Source: Henricia sp. BOLD:AAB3569
Taxonomy: Eukaryota; Echinodermata; Asteroidea; Spinulosida; Echinasteridae
Direction of reading: 5' to 3'
Assembly (NCBI GenBank): GCA_037783545.1
Contig: JBBELK010000029.1
Span: 379,501 to 443,500 of the forward strand
Length of the DNA: 64,000 bases
Shown: piece by piece, positions 51,257 to 64,000 of the stretch
Layout: the number at the start of each line of letters is the position of its first letter
Numbering within the stretch: position 1 is the stretch's first letter
The notes under the pieces: model-generated
Database searches by the model: none
The model's input: the letters and a program-made list of their open reading frames with translations, nothing else
What the model was told of the DNA's origin: nothing
Program-made: the position numbers and the translations under genes

Positions 51257-53000
51257 ACCAAAGTACTGACCGAGCCCAACATTGCTTAACTGCGGTGATC
51301 AGACGGGAACCGGTGTATTCAATGTGGTATGGTCGTAGACGAAAGCTTAACAGGTTTGCGTAATTTGAAACGTTTACAGAAGAACAATATTTTACTAAAA
51401 ACAAAAGTGCCTACGACACTCGGTATTCCCAGGTGGTCTCCCACCGAAGTACTGACCGAGCCCAACGTTGCTTAACTGCGGTGATCAGACGGGAACCGGT
51501 GTATTCATTGTGGTATGGTCGTAGACGAATGCTTAACAGGTTTGCGTAATTTTAAACGTTTACTGAAGAACAATATTTTACTCGACAAAACAAAAGTGCC
51601 TACGACACTCGGTATTCCCAGGTGATCTCCCACCGAAGTACTGACCGAGCCCAACGTTGCTTAACTGCGGTGATCAGACGGGAACCGGTGTATTCAATGT
51701 GGTATGGTCGTAGAGGAAAGCTTAACAGGTTTGCGTAATTTGAAACGTTTACAGAAGAACAATATTTTACTAAAAACAAAAGTGCCTACGACACTCGGTA
51801 TTCCCAGGTGGTCTCCCACCGAAGTACTGACCGAGCCCAACGTTGCTTAACTGCGGTGATCAGACGGGAACCGGTGTATTCAATGTGGTATGGTCGTAGA
51901 CGAATGCTTAACAGGTTTGCGTAATTTTAAACGTTTACTGAAGAACAATATTTTACTCGACAAAACAAAAGTGCCTACGACACTCGGTATTCCCAGGTGG
52001 TCTCCCACCGAAGTACTGACCGAGCCCAACGTTGCTTAACTGCGGTGATCAGACGGGAACCGGTGTATTCAATGTGGTATGGTCGTAGACGAAAGCTTAA
52101 CAGGTTTGCGTAATTTGAAACGTTTACAGAAGAACAATATTTTACTCGACAAAACAAAAGTGCCTACGACACTCGGTATTCCCAGGTGGTCTCCCACCGA
52201 AGTACTGACCGAGCCCAACGTTGCTTAACTGCGGTGATCAGACGGGAACCGGTGTATTCAATGTGGTATGGTCGTAGAGGAAAGCTTAACAGGTTTGCGT
52301 AATTTGAAACGTTTACAGAAGAACAATATTTTACTAAAAACAAAAGTGCCTACGACACTCGGTATTCCCAGGTGGTCTCCCACCGAAGTACTGACCGAGC
52401 CCAACGTTGCTTAACTGCGGTGATCAGACGGGAACCGGTGTATTCAATGTGGTATGGTCGTAGACGAATGCTTAACAGGTTTGCGTAATTTTAAACGTTT
52501 ACTGAAGAACAATATTTTACTCGACAAAACAAAAGTGCCTACGACACTCGGTATTCCCAGGTGGTCTCCCACCAAAGTACTGACCGAGCCCAACATTGCT
52601 TAACTGCGGTGATCAGACGGGAACCGGTGTATTCAATGTGGTATGGTCGTAGACGAAAGCTTAACAGGTTTGCGTAATTTGAAACGTTTACAGAAGAACA
52701 ATATTTTACTAAAAACAAAAGTGCCTACGACACTCGGTATTCCCAGGTGGTCTCCCACCGAAGTACTGACCGAGCCCAACGTTGCTTAACTGCGGTGATC
52801 AGACGGGAACCGGTGTATTCATTGTGGTATGGTCGTAGACGAATGCTTAACAGGTTTGCGTAATTTTAAACGTTTACTGAAGAACAATATTTTACTCGAC
52901 AAAACAAAAGTGCCTACGACACTCGGTATTCCCAGGTGATCTCCCACCGAAGTACTGACCGAGCCCAACGTTGCTTAACTGCGGTGATCAGACGGGAACC
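51257..53000 (-). repeat. 1,314 bp (7-unit) duplication
   Basis: accaaag at 51257/52571, caacattgc (attgc at 51281/52595), gtattcattgtgg near 51502/52816 and aggtgatctcc near 51620/52934 all recur at 1,314 bp, with no difference noticed between the copies. Confidence 0.87.
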
Positions 53001-56000
53001 GGTGTATTCAATGTGGTATGGTCGTAGAGGAAAGCTTAACAGGTTTGCGTAATTTGAAACGTTTACAGAAGAACAATATTTTACTAAAAACAAAAGTGCC
53101 TACGACACTCGGTATTCCCAGGTGGTCTCCCACCGAAGTACTGACCGAGCCCAACGTTGCTTAACTGCGGTGATCAGACGGGAACCGGTGTATTCAATGT
53201 GGTATGGTCGTAGACGAATGCTTAACAGGTTTGCGTAATTTTAAACGTTTACTGAAGAACAATATTTTACTCGACAAAACAAAAGTGCCTACGACACTCG
53301 GTATTCCCAGGTGGTCTCCCACCGAAGTACTGACCGAGCCCAACGTTGCTTAACTGCGGTGATCAGACGGGAACCGGTGTATTCAATGTGGTATGTTCGT
53401 AGACGAAAGCTTAACAGGTTTGCGTAATTTGAAACGTTTACAGAAGAACAATATTTTACTAAAAACAAAAGTGCCTACGACACTCGGTATTCCCAGGTGG
53501 TCTCCCACCGAAGTACTGACCGAGCCCAACGTTGCTTAACTGCGGTGATCAGACGGGAACCGGTGTATTCAATGTGGTATGGTCGTAGAGGAAAGCTTAA
53601 CAGGTTTGCGTAATTTGAAACGTTTACAGAAGAACAATATTTTACTAAAAACAAAAGTGCCTACGACACTCGGTATTCCCAGGTGGTCTCCCACCGAAGT
53701 ACTGACCGAGCCCAACGTTGCTTAACTGCGGTGATCAGACGGGAACCGGTGTATTCAATGTGGTATGGTCGTAGACGAATGCTTAACAGGTTTGCGTAAT
53801 TTTAAACGTTTACTGAAGAACAATATTTTACTCGACAAAACAAAAGTGCCTACGACACTCGGTATTCCCAGGTGGTCTCCCACCGAAGTACTGACCGAGC
53901 CCAACGTTGCTTAACTGCGGTGATCAGACGGGAACCGGTGTATTCAATGTGGTATGGTCGTAGACGAAAGCTTAACAGGTTTGCGTAATTTGAAACGTTT
54001 ACAGAAGAACACTATTTTACTAAAAACAAAAGTGCCCACGACACTCGGTATTCCCAGGTGGTCTCCCACCGAAGTACTGACCGAGCCCAACGTTGCTTAA
54101 CTGCGGTGATCAGACGGGAACCGGTGTATTCAATGTGGTATGGTCGTAGACGAATGCTTAACAGGTTTGCGTAATTTTAAACGTTTACTGAAGAACAATC
54201 TTTTACTCGACAAAACAAAAGTGCCTACGACACTCGGTATTCCCAGGTGGTCTCCCACCGAAGTACTGACCGAGCCCAACGTTGCTTAACTGCGGTGATC
54301 AAACGGGAACCGGTGTATTCAATGTGGTATGGTCGTAGAGGAAAGCTTAACAGGTTTGCGTAATTTGAAACGTTTACAGAAGAACAATATTTTACTAAAA
54401 ACAAAAGTGCCTACGACACTCGGTATTCCCAGGTGGTCTCCCACCGAAGTACTGACCGAGCCCAACGTTGCTTAACTGCGGTGATCAGACGGGAACCGGT
54501 GTATTCAATGTGGTATGGTCGTAGACGAATGCTTAACAGGTTTGCGTAATTTTAAACGTTTACTGAAGAACAATATTTTACTCGACAAAACAAAAGTGCC
54601 TACGACACTCGGTATTCCCAGGTGGTCTCCCACCAAAGTACTGACCGAGCCCAACGTTGCTTAACTGCGGTGATCAGACGGGAACCGGTGTATTCAATGT
54701 GGTATGGTCGTAGACGAAAGCTTAACAGGTTTGCGTAATTTGAAACGTTTACAGAAGAACAATATTTTACTAAAAACAAAAGTGCCTACGACACTCGGTA
54801 TTCCCAGGTGGTCTCCCACCGAAGTACTGACCGAGCCCAACGTTGCTTAACTGCGGTGATCAGACGGGAACCGGTGTATTCAATGTGGTATGGTCGTAGA
54901 CGAATGCTTAACAGGTTTGCGTAATTTTAAACGTTTACTGAAGAACAATATTTTACTCGACAAAACAAAAGTGCCTACGACACTCGGTATTCCCAGGTGG
55001 TCTCCCACCGAAGTACTGACCGAGCCCAACGTTGCTTAACTGCGGTGATCAGACGGGAACCGGTGTATTCAATGTGGTATGGTCGTAGAGGAAAGCTTAA
55101 CAGGTTTGCGTAATTTGAAACGTTTACAGAAGAACAATATTTTACTAAAAACAAAAGTGCCTACGACACTCGGTATTCCCAGGTGGTCTCCCACCGAAGT
55201 ACTGACCGAGCCCAACGTTGCTTAACTGCGGTGATCAGACGGGAACCGGTGTATTCAATGTGGTATGGTCGTAGACGAATGCTTAACAGGTTTGCGTAAT
55301 TTTAAACGTTTACTGAAGAACAATATTTTACTCGACAAAACAAAAGTGCCTACGACACTCGGTATTCCCAGGTGGTCTCCCACCGAAGTACTGACCGAGC
55401 CCAACGTTGCTTAACTGCGGTGATCAGACGGGAACCGGTGTATTCAATGTGGTATGTTCGTAGACGAAAGCTTAACAGGTTTGCGTAATTTGAAACGTTT
55501 ACAGAAGAACAATTTTTACTAAAAACAAAAGTGCCTACGACACTCGGTATTCCCAGGTGGTCTCCCACCGAAGTACTGACCGAGCCCAACGTTGCTTAAC
55601 TGCGGTGATCAGACGGGAACCGGTGTATTCAATGTGGTATGGTCGTAGAGGAAAGCTTAACAGGTTTGCGTAATTTGAAACGTTTACAGAAGAACAATAT
55701 TTTACTAAAAACAAAAGTGCCTACGACACTCGGTATTCCCAGGTGGTCTCCCACCGAAGTACTGACCGAGCCCAACGTTGCTTAACTGCGGTGATCAGAC
55801 GGGAACCGGTGTATTCAATGTGGTATGGTCGTAGACGAATGCTTAACAGGTTTGCGTAATTTTAAACGTTTACTGAAGAACAATATTTTACTCGACAAAA
55901 CAAAAGTGCCTACGACACTCGGTATTCCCAGGTGGTCTCCCACCGAAGTACTGACCGAGCCCAACGTTGCTTAACTGCGGTGATCAGACGGGAACCGGTG

Positions 56001-59000
56001 TATTCAATGTGGTATGGTCGTAGACGAAAGCTTAACAGGTTTGCGTAATTTGAAACGTTTACAGAAGAACACTATTTTACTAAAAACAAAAGTGCCCACG
56101 ACACTCGGTATTCCCAGGTGGTCTCCCACCGAAGTACTGACCGAGCCCAACGTTGCTTAACTGCGGTGATCAGACGGGAACCGGTGTATTCAATGTGGTA
56201 TGGTCGTAGACGAAAGCTTAACAAGTTTGCGTAATTTGAAACGTTTACAGAAGAACAATATTTTACTAAAAACAAAAGTGCCTACGACACTCGGTATTCC
56301 CAGGTGGTCTCCCACCGAAGTACTGACCGAGCCCAACGTTGCTTAACTGCGGTGATCAGACGGGAACCGGTGTATTCAATGTGGTATGGTCGTAGAGGAA
56401 AGCTTAACAGGTTTGCGTAATTTGAAACGTTTACAGAAGAACAATATTTTACTAAAAACAAAAGTGCCTACGACACTCGGTATTCCCAGGTGGTCTCCCA
56501 CCGAAGTACTGACCGAGCCCAACGTTGCTTAACTGCGGTGATCAGACGGGAACCGGTGTATTCAATGTGGTATGGTCGTAGACGAATGCTTAACAGGTTT
56601 GCGTAATTTTAAACGTTTACTGAAGAACAATATTTTACTCGACAAAACAAAAGTGCCTACGACACTCGGTATTCCCAGGTGGTCTCCCACCGAAGTACTG
56701 ACCGAGCCCAACGTTGCTTAACTGCGGTGATCAGACGGGAACCGGTGTATTCAATGTGGTATGGTCGTAGACGAAAGCTTAACAGGTTTGCGTAATTTGA
56801 AACGTTTACAGAAGAACAATATTTTACTAAAAACAAAAGTGCCTACGACACTCGGTATTCCCAGGTGGTCTCCCACCGAAGTACTAACCGAGCCCAACGT
56901 TGCTTAACTGCGGTGATCAGACGGGAACCGGTGTATTCAATGTGGTATGGTCGTAGACGAATGCTTAACAGGTTTGCGTAATTTTAAACGTTTACTGAAG
57001 AACAATATTTTACTCGACAAAACAAAAGTGCCTACGACACTCGGTATTCCCAGGTGGTCTCCCACCGAAGTACTGACCGAGCCCAACGTTGCTTAACTGC
57101 GGTGATCAGACGGGAACCGGTGTATTCAATGTGGTATGGTCGTAGACGAAAGCTTAACAGGTTTGCGTAATTTGAAACGTTTACAGAAGAACAATATTTT
57201 ACTAAAAACAAAAGTGCCCACGACACTCGGTATTCCCAGGTGGTCTCCCACCGAAGTACTGACCGAGCCCAACGTTGCTTAACTGCGGTGATCAGACGGG
57301 AACCGGTGTATTCAATGTGGTATGGTCGTAGACGAATGCTTAACAGGTTTGCGTAATTTTAAACGTTTACTGAAGAACAATATTTTACTCGACAAAACAA
57401 AAGTGCCTACGACACTCGGTATTCCCAGGTGGTCTCCCACCGAAGTACTGACCGAGCCCAACGTTGCTTAACTGCGGTGATCAGACGGGAACCGGTGTAT
57501 TCAATGTGGTATGGTCGTAGACGAAAGCTTAACAAGTTTGCGTAATTTGAAACGTTTACAGAAGAACAATATTTTACTAAAAACAAAAGTGCCTACGACA
57601 CTCGGTATTCCCAGGTGGTCTCCCACCGAAGTACTGACCGAGCCCAACGTTGCTTAACTGCGGTGATCAGACGGGAACCGGTGTATTCAATGTGGTATGG
57701 TCGTAGAGGAAAGCTTAACAGGTTTGCGTAATTTGAAACGTTTACAGAAGAACAATATTTTACTAAAAACAAAAGTGCCTACGACACTCGGTATTCCCAG
57801 GTGGTCTCCCACCGAAGTACTGACCGAGCCCAACGTTGCTTAACTGCGGTGATCAGACGGGAACCGGTGTATTCAATGTGGTATGGTCGTAGACGAATGC
57901 TTAACAGGTTTGCGTAATTTTAAACGTTTACTGAAGAACAATATTTTACTCGACAAAACAAAAGTGCCTACGACACTCGGTATTCCCAGGTGGTCTCCCA
58001 CCGAAGTACTGACCGAGCCCAACGTTGCTTAACTGCGGTGATCAGACGGGAACCGGTGTATTCAATGTGGTATGGTCGTAGACGAAAGCTTAACAGGTTT
58101 GCGTAATTTGAAACGTTTACAGAAGAACAATATTTTACTAAAAACAAAAGTGCCTACGACACTCGGTATTCCCAGGTGGTCTCCCACCGAAGTACTGACC
58201 GAGCCCAACGTTGCTTAACTGCGGTGATCAGACGGGAACCGGTGTATTCAATGTGGTATGGTCGTAGACGAATGCTTAACAGGTTTGCGTAATTTTAAAC
58301 GTTTACTGAAGAACAATATTTTACTCGACAAAACAAAAGTGCCTACGACACTCGGTATTCCCAGGTGGTCTCCCACCGAAGTACTGACCGAGCCCAACGT
58401 TGCTTAACTGCGGTGATCAGACGGGAACCGGTGTATTCAATGTGGTATGATCGTAGACGAAAGCTTAACAGGTTTGCGTAATTTAAAACGTTTACAGAAG
58501 AACAATATTTTACTAAAAACAAAAGTGCCCACGACACTCGGTATTCCCAGGTGGTCTCCCACCGAAGTACTGACCGAGCCCAACGTTGCTTAACTGCGGT
58601 GATCAGACGGGAACCGGTGTATTCAATGTGGTATGGTCGTAGACGAATGCTTAACAGGTTTGCGTAATTTTAAACGTTTACTGAAGAACAATATTTTACT
58701 CGACAAAACAAAAGTGCCTACGACACTCGGTATTCCCAGGTGGTCTCCCACCGAAGTACTGACCGAGCCCAACGTTGCTTAACTGCGGTGATCAGACGGG
58801 AACCGGTGTATTCAATGTGGTATGGTCGTAGACGAAAGCTTAACAGGTTTGCGTAATTTGAAACGTTTACAGAAGAACAATATTTTACTCGACAAAACAA
58901 AAGTGCCTACGACACTCGGTATTCCCAGGTGGTCTCCCACCGAAGTACTGACCGAGCCCAACGTTGCTTAACTGCGGTGATCAGACGGGAACCGGTGTAT

Positions 59001-60329
59001 TCAATGTGGTATGGTCGTAGAGGAAAGCTTAACAGGTTTGCGTAATTTGAAACGTTTACAGAAGAACAATATTTTACTAAAAACAAAAGTGCCTACGACA
59101 CTCGGTATTCCCAGGTGGTCTCCCACCGAAGTACTGACCGAGCCCAACGTAGCTTAACTGCGGTGATCAGACGGGAACCGGTGTATTCAATGTGGTATGG
59201 TCGTAGACGAATGCTTAACAGGTTTGCGTAATTTTAAACGTTTACTGAAGAACAATATTTTACTCGACAAAACAAAAGTGCCTACGACACTCGGTATTCC
59301 CAGGTGGTCTCCCACCAAAGTACTGACCGAGCCCAACGTTGCTTAACTGCGGTGATCAGACGGGAACCGGTGTATTCAATGTGGTATGGTCGTAGACGAA
59401 AGCTTAACAGGTTTGCGTAATTTGAAACGTTTACAGAAGAACAATATTTTACTAAAAACAAAAGTGCCTACGACACTCGGTATTCCCAGGTGGTCTCCCA
59501 CCGAAGTACTGACCGAGCCCAACGTTGCTTAACTGCGGTGATCAGACGGGAACCGGTGTATTCAATGTGGTATGGTCGTAGACGAATGCTTAACAGGTTT
59601 GCGTAATTTTAAACGTTTACTGAAGAACAATATTTTACTCGACAAAACAAAAGTGCCTACGACACTCGGTATTCCCAGGTGGTCTCCCACCGAAGTACTG
59701 ACCGAGCCCAACGTTGCTTAACTGCGGTGATCAGACGGGAACCGGTGTATTCAATGTGGTATGGTCGTAGAGGAAAGCTTAACAGGTTTGCGTAATTTGA
59801 AACGTTTACAGAAGAACAATATTTTACTAAAAACAAAAGTGCCTACGACACTCGGTATTCCCAGGTGGTCTCCCACCGAAGTACTGACAGAGCCCAACGT
59901 TGCTTAACTGCGGTGATCAGACGGGAACCGGTGTATTCAATGTGGTATGGTCGTAGACGAATGCTTAACAGGTTTGCGTAATTTTAAACGTTTACTGAAG
60001 AACAATATTTTACTCGACAAAACAAAAGTGCCTACGACACTCGGTATTCCCAGGTGGTCTCCCACCGAAGTACTGACCGAGCCCAACGTTGCTTAACTGC
60101 GGTGATCAGACGGGAACCGGTGTATTCAATGTGGTATGGTCGTAGACGAAAGCTTAACAGGTTTGCGTAATTTGAAACGTTTACAGAAGAACAATATTTT
60201 ACTAAAAACAAAAGTGCCTACGACACTCGGTATTCCCAGGTGGTCTCCCACCGAAGTACTGACCGAGCCCAACGTTGCTTAACTGCGGTGATCAGACGGG
60301 AACCGGTGTATTCAATGTGGTATGGTCGT

Positions 60330-63300
60330 AGAGGAAAGCTTAACAGGTTTGCGTAATTTGAAACGTTTACAGAAGAACAATATTTTACTAAAAACAAAAG
60401 TGCCTACGACACTCGGTATTCCCAGGTGGTCTCCCACCGAAGTACTGACCGAGCCCAACGTTGCTTAACTGCGGTGATCAGACGGGAACCGGTGTATTCA
60501 ATGTGGTATGGTCGTAGACGAATGCTTAACAGGTTTGCGTAATTTTAAACGTTTACTGAAGAACAATATTTTACTCGACAAAACAAAAGTGCCTACGACA
60601 CTCGGTATTCCCAGGTGGTCTCCCACCGAAGTACTGACCGAGCCCAACGTTGCTTAACTGCGGTGATCAGACGGGAACCGGTGTATTCAATGTGGTATGG
60701 TCGTAGACGAAAGCTTAACAGGTTTGCGTAATTTGAAACGTTTACAGAAGAACACTATTTTACTAAAAACAAAAGTGCCCACGACACTCGGTATTCCCAG
60801 GTGGTCTCCCACCGAAGTACTGACCGAGCCCAACGTTGCTTAACTGCGGTGATCAGACGGGAACCGGTGTATTCAATGTGGTATGGTCGTAGACGAATGC
60901 TTAACAGGTTTGCGTAATTTTAAACGTTTACTGAAGAACAATATTTTACTCGACAAAACAAAAGTGCCTACGACACTCGGTATTCCCAGGTGGTCTCCCA
61001 CCAAAGTACTGACCGAGCCCAACGTTGCTTAACTGCGGTGATCAGACGGGAACCGGTGTATTCAATGTGGTATGGTCGTAGACGAAAGCTTAACAGGTTT
61101 GCGTAATTTGAAACGTTTACAGAAGAACAATATTTTACTAAAAACAAAAGTGCCTACGACACTCGGTATTCCCAGGTGGTCTCCCACCGAAGTACTGACC
61201 GAGCCCAACGTTGCTTAACTGCGGTGATCAGACGGGAACCGGTGTATTCAATGTGGTATGGTCGTAGAGGAAAGCTTAACAGGTTTGCGTAATTTGAAAC
61301 GTTTACAGAAGAACAATATTTTACTAAAAACAAAAGTGCCTACGACACTCGGTATTCCCAGGTGGTCTCCCACCGAAGTACTGACCGAGCCCAACGTTGC
61401 TTAACTGCGGTGATCAGACGGGAACCGGTGTATTCAATGTGGTATGGTCGTAGACGAATGCTTAACAGGTTTGCGTAATTTTAAACGTTTACTGAAGAAC
61501 AATATTTTACTCGACAAAACAAAAGTGCCTACGACACTCGGTATTCCCAGGTGGTCTCCCACCGAAGTACTGACCGAGCCCAACGTTGCTTAACTGCGGT
61601 GATCAGACGGGAACCGGTGTATTCAATGTGGTATGGTCGTAGACGAAAGCTTAACAGGTTTGCGTAATTTGAAACGTTTACAGAAGAACAATATTTTACT
61701 AAAAACAAAAGTGCCTACGACACTCGGTATTCCCAGGTGGTCTCCCACCGAAGTACTGACCGAGCCCAACGTTGCTTAACTGCGGTGATCAGACGGGAAC
61801 CGGTGTATTCAATGTGGTATGGTCGTAGAGGAAAGCTTAACAGGTTTGCGTAATTTGAAACGTTTACAGAAGAACAATATTTTACTAAAAACAAAAGTGC
61901 CTACGACACTCGGTATTCCCAGGTGGTCTCCCACCGAAGTACTGACCGAGCCCAACGTTGCTTAACTGCGGTGATCAGACGGGAACCGGTGTATTCAATG
62001 TGGTATGGTCGTAGACGAATGCTTAACAGGTTTGCGTAATTTTAAACGTTTACTGAAGAACAATATTTTACTCGACAAAACAAAAGTGCCTACGACACTC
62101 GGTATTCCCAGGTGGTCTCCCACCGAAGTACTGACCGAGCCCAACGTTGCTTAACTGCGGTGATCAGACGGGAACCGGTGTATTCAATGTGGTATGGTCG
62201 TAGACGAAAGCTTAACAGGTTTGCGTAATTTGAAACGTTTACAGAAGAACACTATTTTACTAAAAACAAAAGTGCCCACGACACTCGGTATTCCCAGGTG
62301 GTCTCCCACCGAAGTACTGACCGAGCCCAACGTTGCTTAACTGCGGTGATCAGACGGGAACCGGTGTATTCAATGTGGTATGGTCGTAGACGAATGCTTA
62401 ACAGGTTTGCGTAATTTTAAACGTTTACTGAAGAACAATATTTTACTCGACAAAACAAAAGTGCCTACGACACTCGGTATTCCCAGGTGGTCTCCCACCA
62501 AAGTACTGACCGAGCCCAACGTTGCTTAACTGCGGTGATCAGACGGGAACCGGTGTATTCAATGTGGTATGGTCGTAGACGAAAGCTTAACAGGTTTGCG
62601 TAATTTGAAACGTTTACAGAAGAACAATATTTTACTAAAAACAAAAGTGCCTACGACACTCGGTATTCCCAGGTGGTCTCCCACCGAAGTACTGACCGAG
62701 CCCAACGTTGCTTAACTGCGGTGATCAGACGGGAACCGGTGTATTCAATGTGGTATGGTCGTAGAGGAAAGCTTAACAGGTTTGCGTAATTTGAAACGTT
62801 TACAGAAGAACAATATTTTACTAAAAACAAAAGTGCCTACGACACTCGGTATTCCCAGGTGGTCTCCCACCGAAGTACTGACCGAGCCCAACGTTGCTTA
62901 ACTGCGGTGATCAGACGGGAACCGGTGTATTCAATGTGGTATGGTCGTAGACGAATGCTTAACAGGTTTGCGTAATTTTAAACGTTTACTGAAGAACAAT
63001 ATTTTACTCGACAAAACAAAAGTGCCTACGACACTCGGTATTCCCAGGTGGTCTCCCACCGAAGTACTGACCGAGCCCAACGTTGCTTAACTGCGGTGAT
63101 CAGACGGGAACCGGTGTATTCAATGTGGTATGGTCGTAGACGAAAGCTTAACAGGTTTGCGTAATTTGAAACGTTTACAGAAGAACACTATTTTACTAAA
63201 AACAAAAGTGCCCACGACACTCGGTATTCCCAGGTGGTCTCCCACCGAAGTACTGACCGAGCCCAACGTTGCTTAACTGCGGTGATCAGACGGGAACCGG

Positions 63301-64000
63301 TGTATTCAATGTGGTATGGTCGTAGACGAATGCTTAACAGGTTTGCGTAATTTTAAACGTTTACTGAAGAACAATATTTTACTCGACAAAACAAAAGTGC
63401 CTACGACACTCGGTATTCCCAGGTGGTCTCCCACCAAAGTACTGACCGAGCCCAACGTTGCTTAACTGCGGTGATCAGACGGGAACCGGTGTATTCAATG
63501 TGGTATGGTCGTAGACGAAAGCTTAACAGGTTTGCGTAATTTGAAACGTTTACAGAAGAACAATATTTTACTAAAAACAAAAGTGCCTACGACACTCGGT
63601 ATTCCCAGGTGGTCTCCCACCGAAGTACTGACCGAGCCCAACGTTGCTTAACTGCGGTGATCAGACGGGAACCGGTGTATTCAATGTGGTATGGTCGTAG
63701 AGGAAAGCTTAACAGGTTTGCGTAATTTGAAACGTTTACAGAAGAACAATATTTTACTAAAAACAAAAGTGCCTACGACACTCGGTATTCCCAGGTGGTC
63801 TCCCACCGAAGTACTGACCGAGCCCAACGTTGCTTAACTGCGGTGATCAGACGGGAACCGGTGTATTCAATGTGGTATGGTCGTAGACGAATGCTTAACA
63901 GGTTTGCGTAATTTTAAACGTTTACTGAAGAACAATATTTTACTCGACAAAACAAAAGTGCCTACGACACTCGGTATTCCCAGGTGGTCTCCCACCGAAG
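60330..64000 (-). repeat. 936 and 1,497 bp higher-order repeats
   Basis: The aacactatttt change occurs at 60751, 62248 and 63184; +1C genes are spaced 936, 561, 936 and 936 bp. The module is five units (936 bp) with or without an extra B'AB trimer (561 bp), giving 1,497 bp. It appears to continue past the window edge. Confidence 0.82.
63960..64000 (-). rRNA. 5S rRNA gene, partial at right edge
   Basis: The last 41 bases are RNA nt 78-118 of a further 5S gene, showing that the array runs out of the window. Confidence 0.93.

Larger units (their letters stand above)
9128..64000 (-). repeat. 5S rDNA tandem array, right segment
   Basis: About 54.9 kb, roughly 290 units by length, uninterrupted except for base changes and small indels. 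All genes are on the minus strand. Composition changes along the array. From 9 to 16 kb it is mostly AB dimers (375 bp). From 16 to 23 kb it is AAB-rich, with the G86A+A107G gene class. From 23 to 30 kb it is mixed, with the first helix-IV-deleted copies. From 30 to 40 kb it is AB again, with many B units carrying A115G (plus gtgcccacg). From 40 to 64 kb it holds B' units with a +1 change, plus C81U copies. Rare indels: one base lost at about 40103 (acagtttgcg), one gained at about 31345 (ccaaaaaac), two lost at about 55515. Confidence 0.96.

Noticed and set aside
31267-58900. Many open frames of 60-141 codons on both strands of the array
   Set aside because: They read through 5S genes and spacers, recur with the repeat period and begin or end at spacer variants; they are by-products of repeated non-coding DNA.

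Overview
The window is almost entirely a head-to-tail tandem array of 5S ribosomal RNA genes, all on the minus strand, broken once by an LTR retrotransposon. It is nuclear DNA of a eukaryote, most likely an animal: the 5S gene is of eukaryotic type with an internal RNA polymerase III promoter, the genes are tandem, and the insertion is a Ty3/Gypsy-like element. I cannot name the species; a flatworm or other invertebrate is a weak guess from the 5S sequence.

Layout. 1-5144: 5S array. 5145-9127: a 3,983 bp LTR element with ~300 bp LTRs and a GTAT target duplication, inserted inside one 5S gene (RNA nt 23-26). 9128-64000: the 5S array resumes in the same phase and runs to the end. By length the array portion (about 60.0 kb) holds roughly 320 units; this is division, not a count. 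No host protein gene is visible.

Unit structure. Each gene is 118 bp and the spacer only 68-71 bp, so nearly two thirds of the array is gene. Two main spacer classes occur: A (71 bp, 189 bp unit) and B (68 bp, 186 bp unit). They alternate as AB dimers (375 bp), AAB trimers (564 bp) or B'AB trimers (561 bp), and these combine into longer duplicated blocks (1125, 1314, 1497, 1503, 1871, 1878, 2058, 2256, 2436 and 2814 bp) recognised by shared private mutations. Each unit carries an internal control region, a TATA-like upstream motif, C at -1 and one or two T4 Pol III terminators. Gene variant classes are regional: a helix-IV-deleted pseudogene (7 copies, 27.6-42.5 kb), a G86A+A107G pair (9.6-28.7 kb), and a +1 G-to-C class (about 25 copies, only right of 40.1 kb).

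The element. It lies on the minus strand, in the same orientation as the 5S genes. In its own order: 5' LTR (8828-9127), a primer site resembling the complement of a tRNA-Leu 3' end, one 1,127-codon ORF, a purine tract, and the 3' LTR (5145-5443). The ORF has 11 copies of a 28-residue repeat plus 4 of a 14-residue derivative, the tail end of a Gag domain, a CCHC knuckle, a retropepsin-like protease, a C2H2/C2HC finger-like region, a basic/proline-rich stretch and a Cys-rich hydrophobic segment. Reverse transcriptase, RNase H and integrase are absent, so it is non-autonomous.
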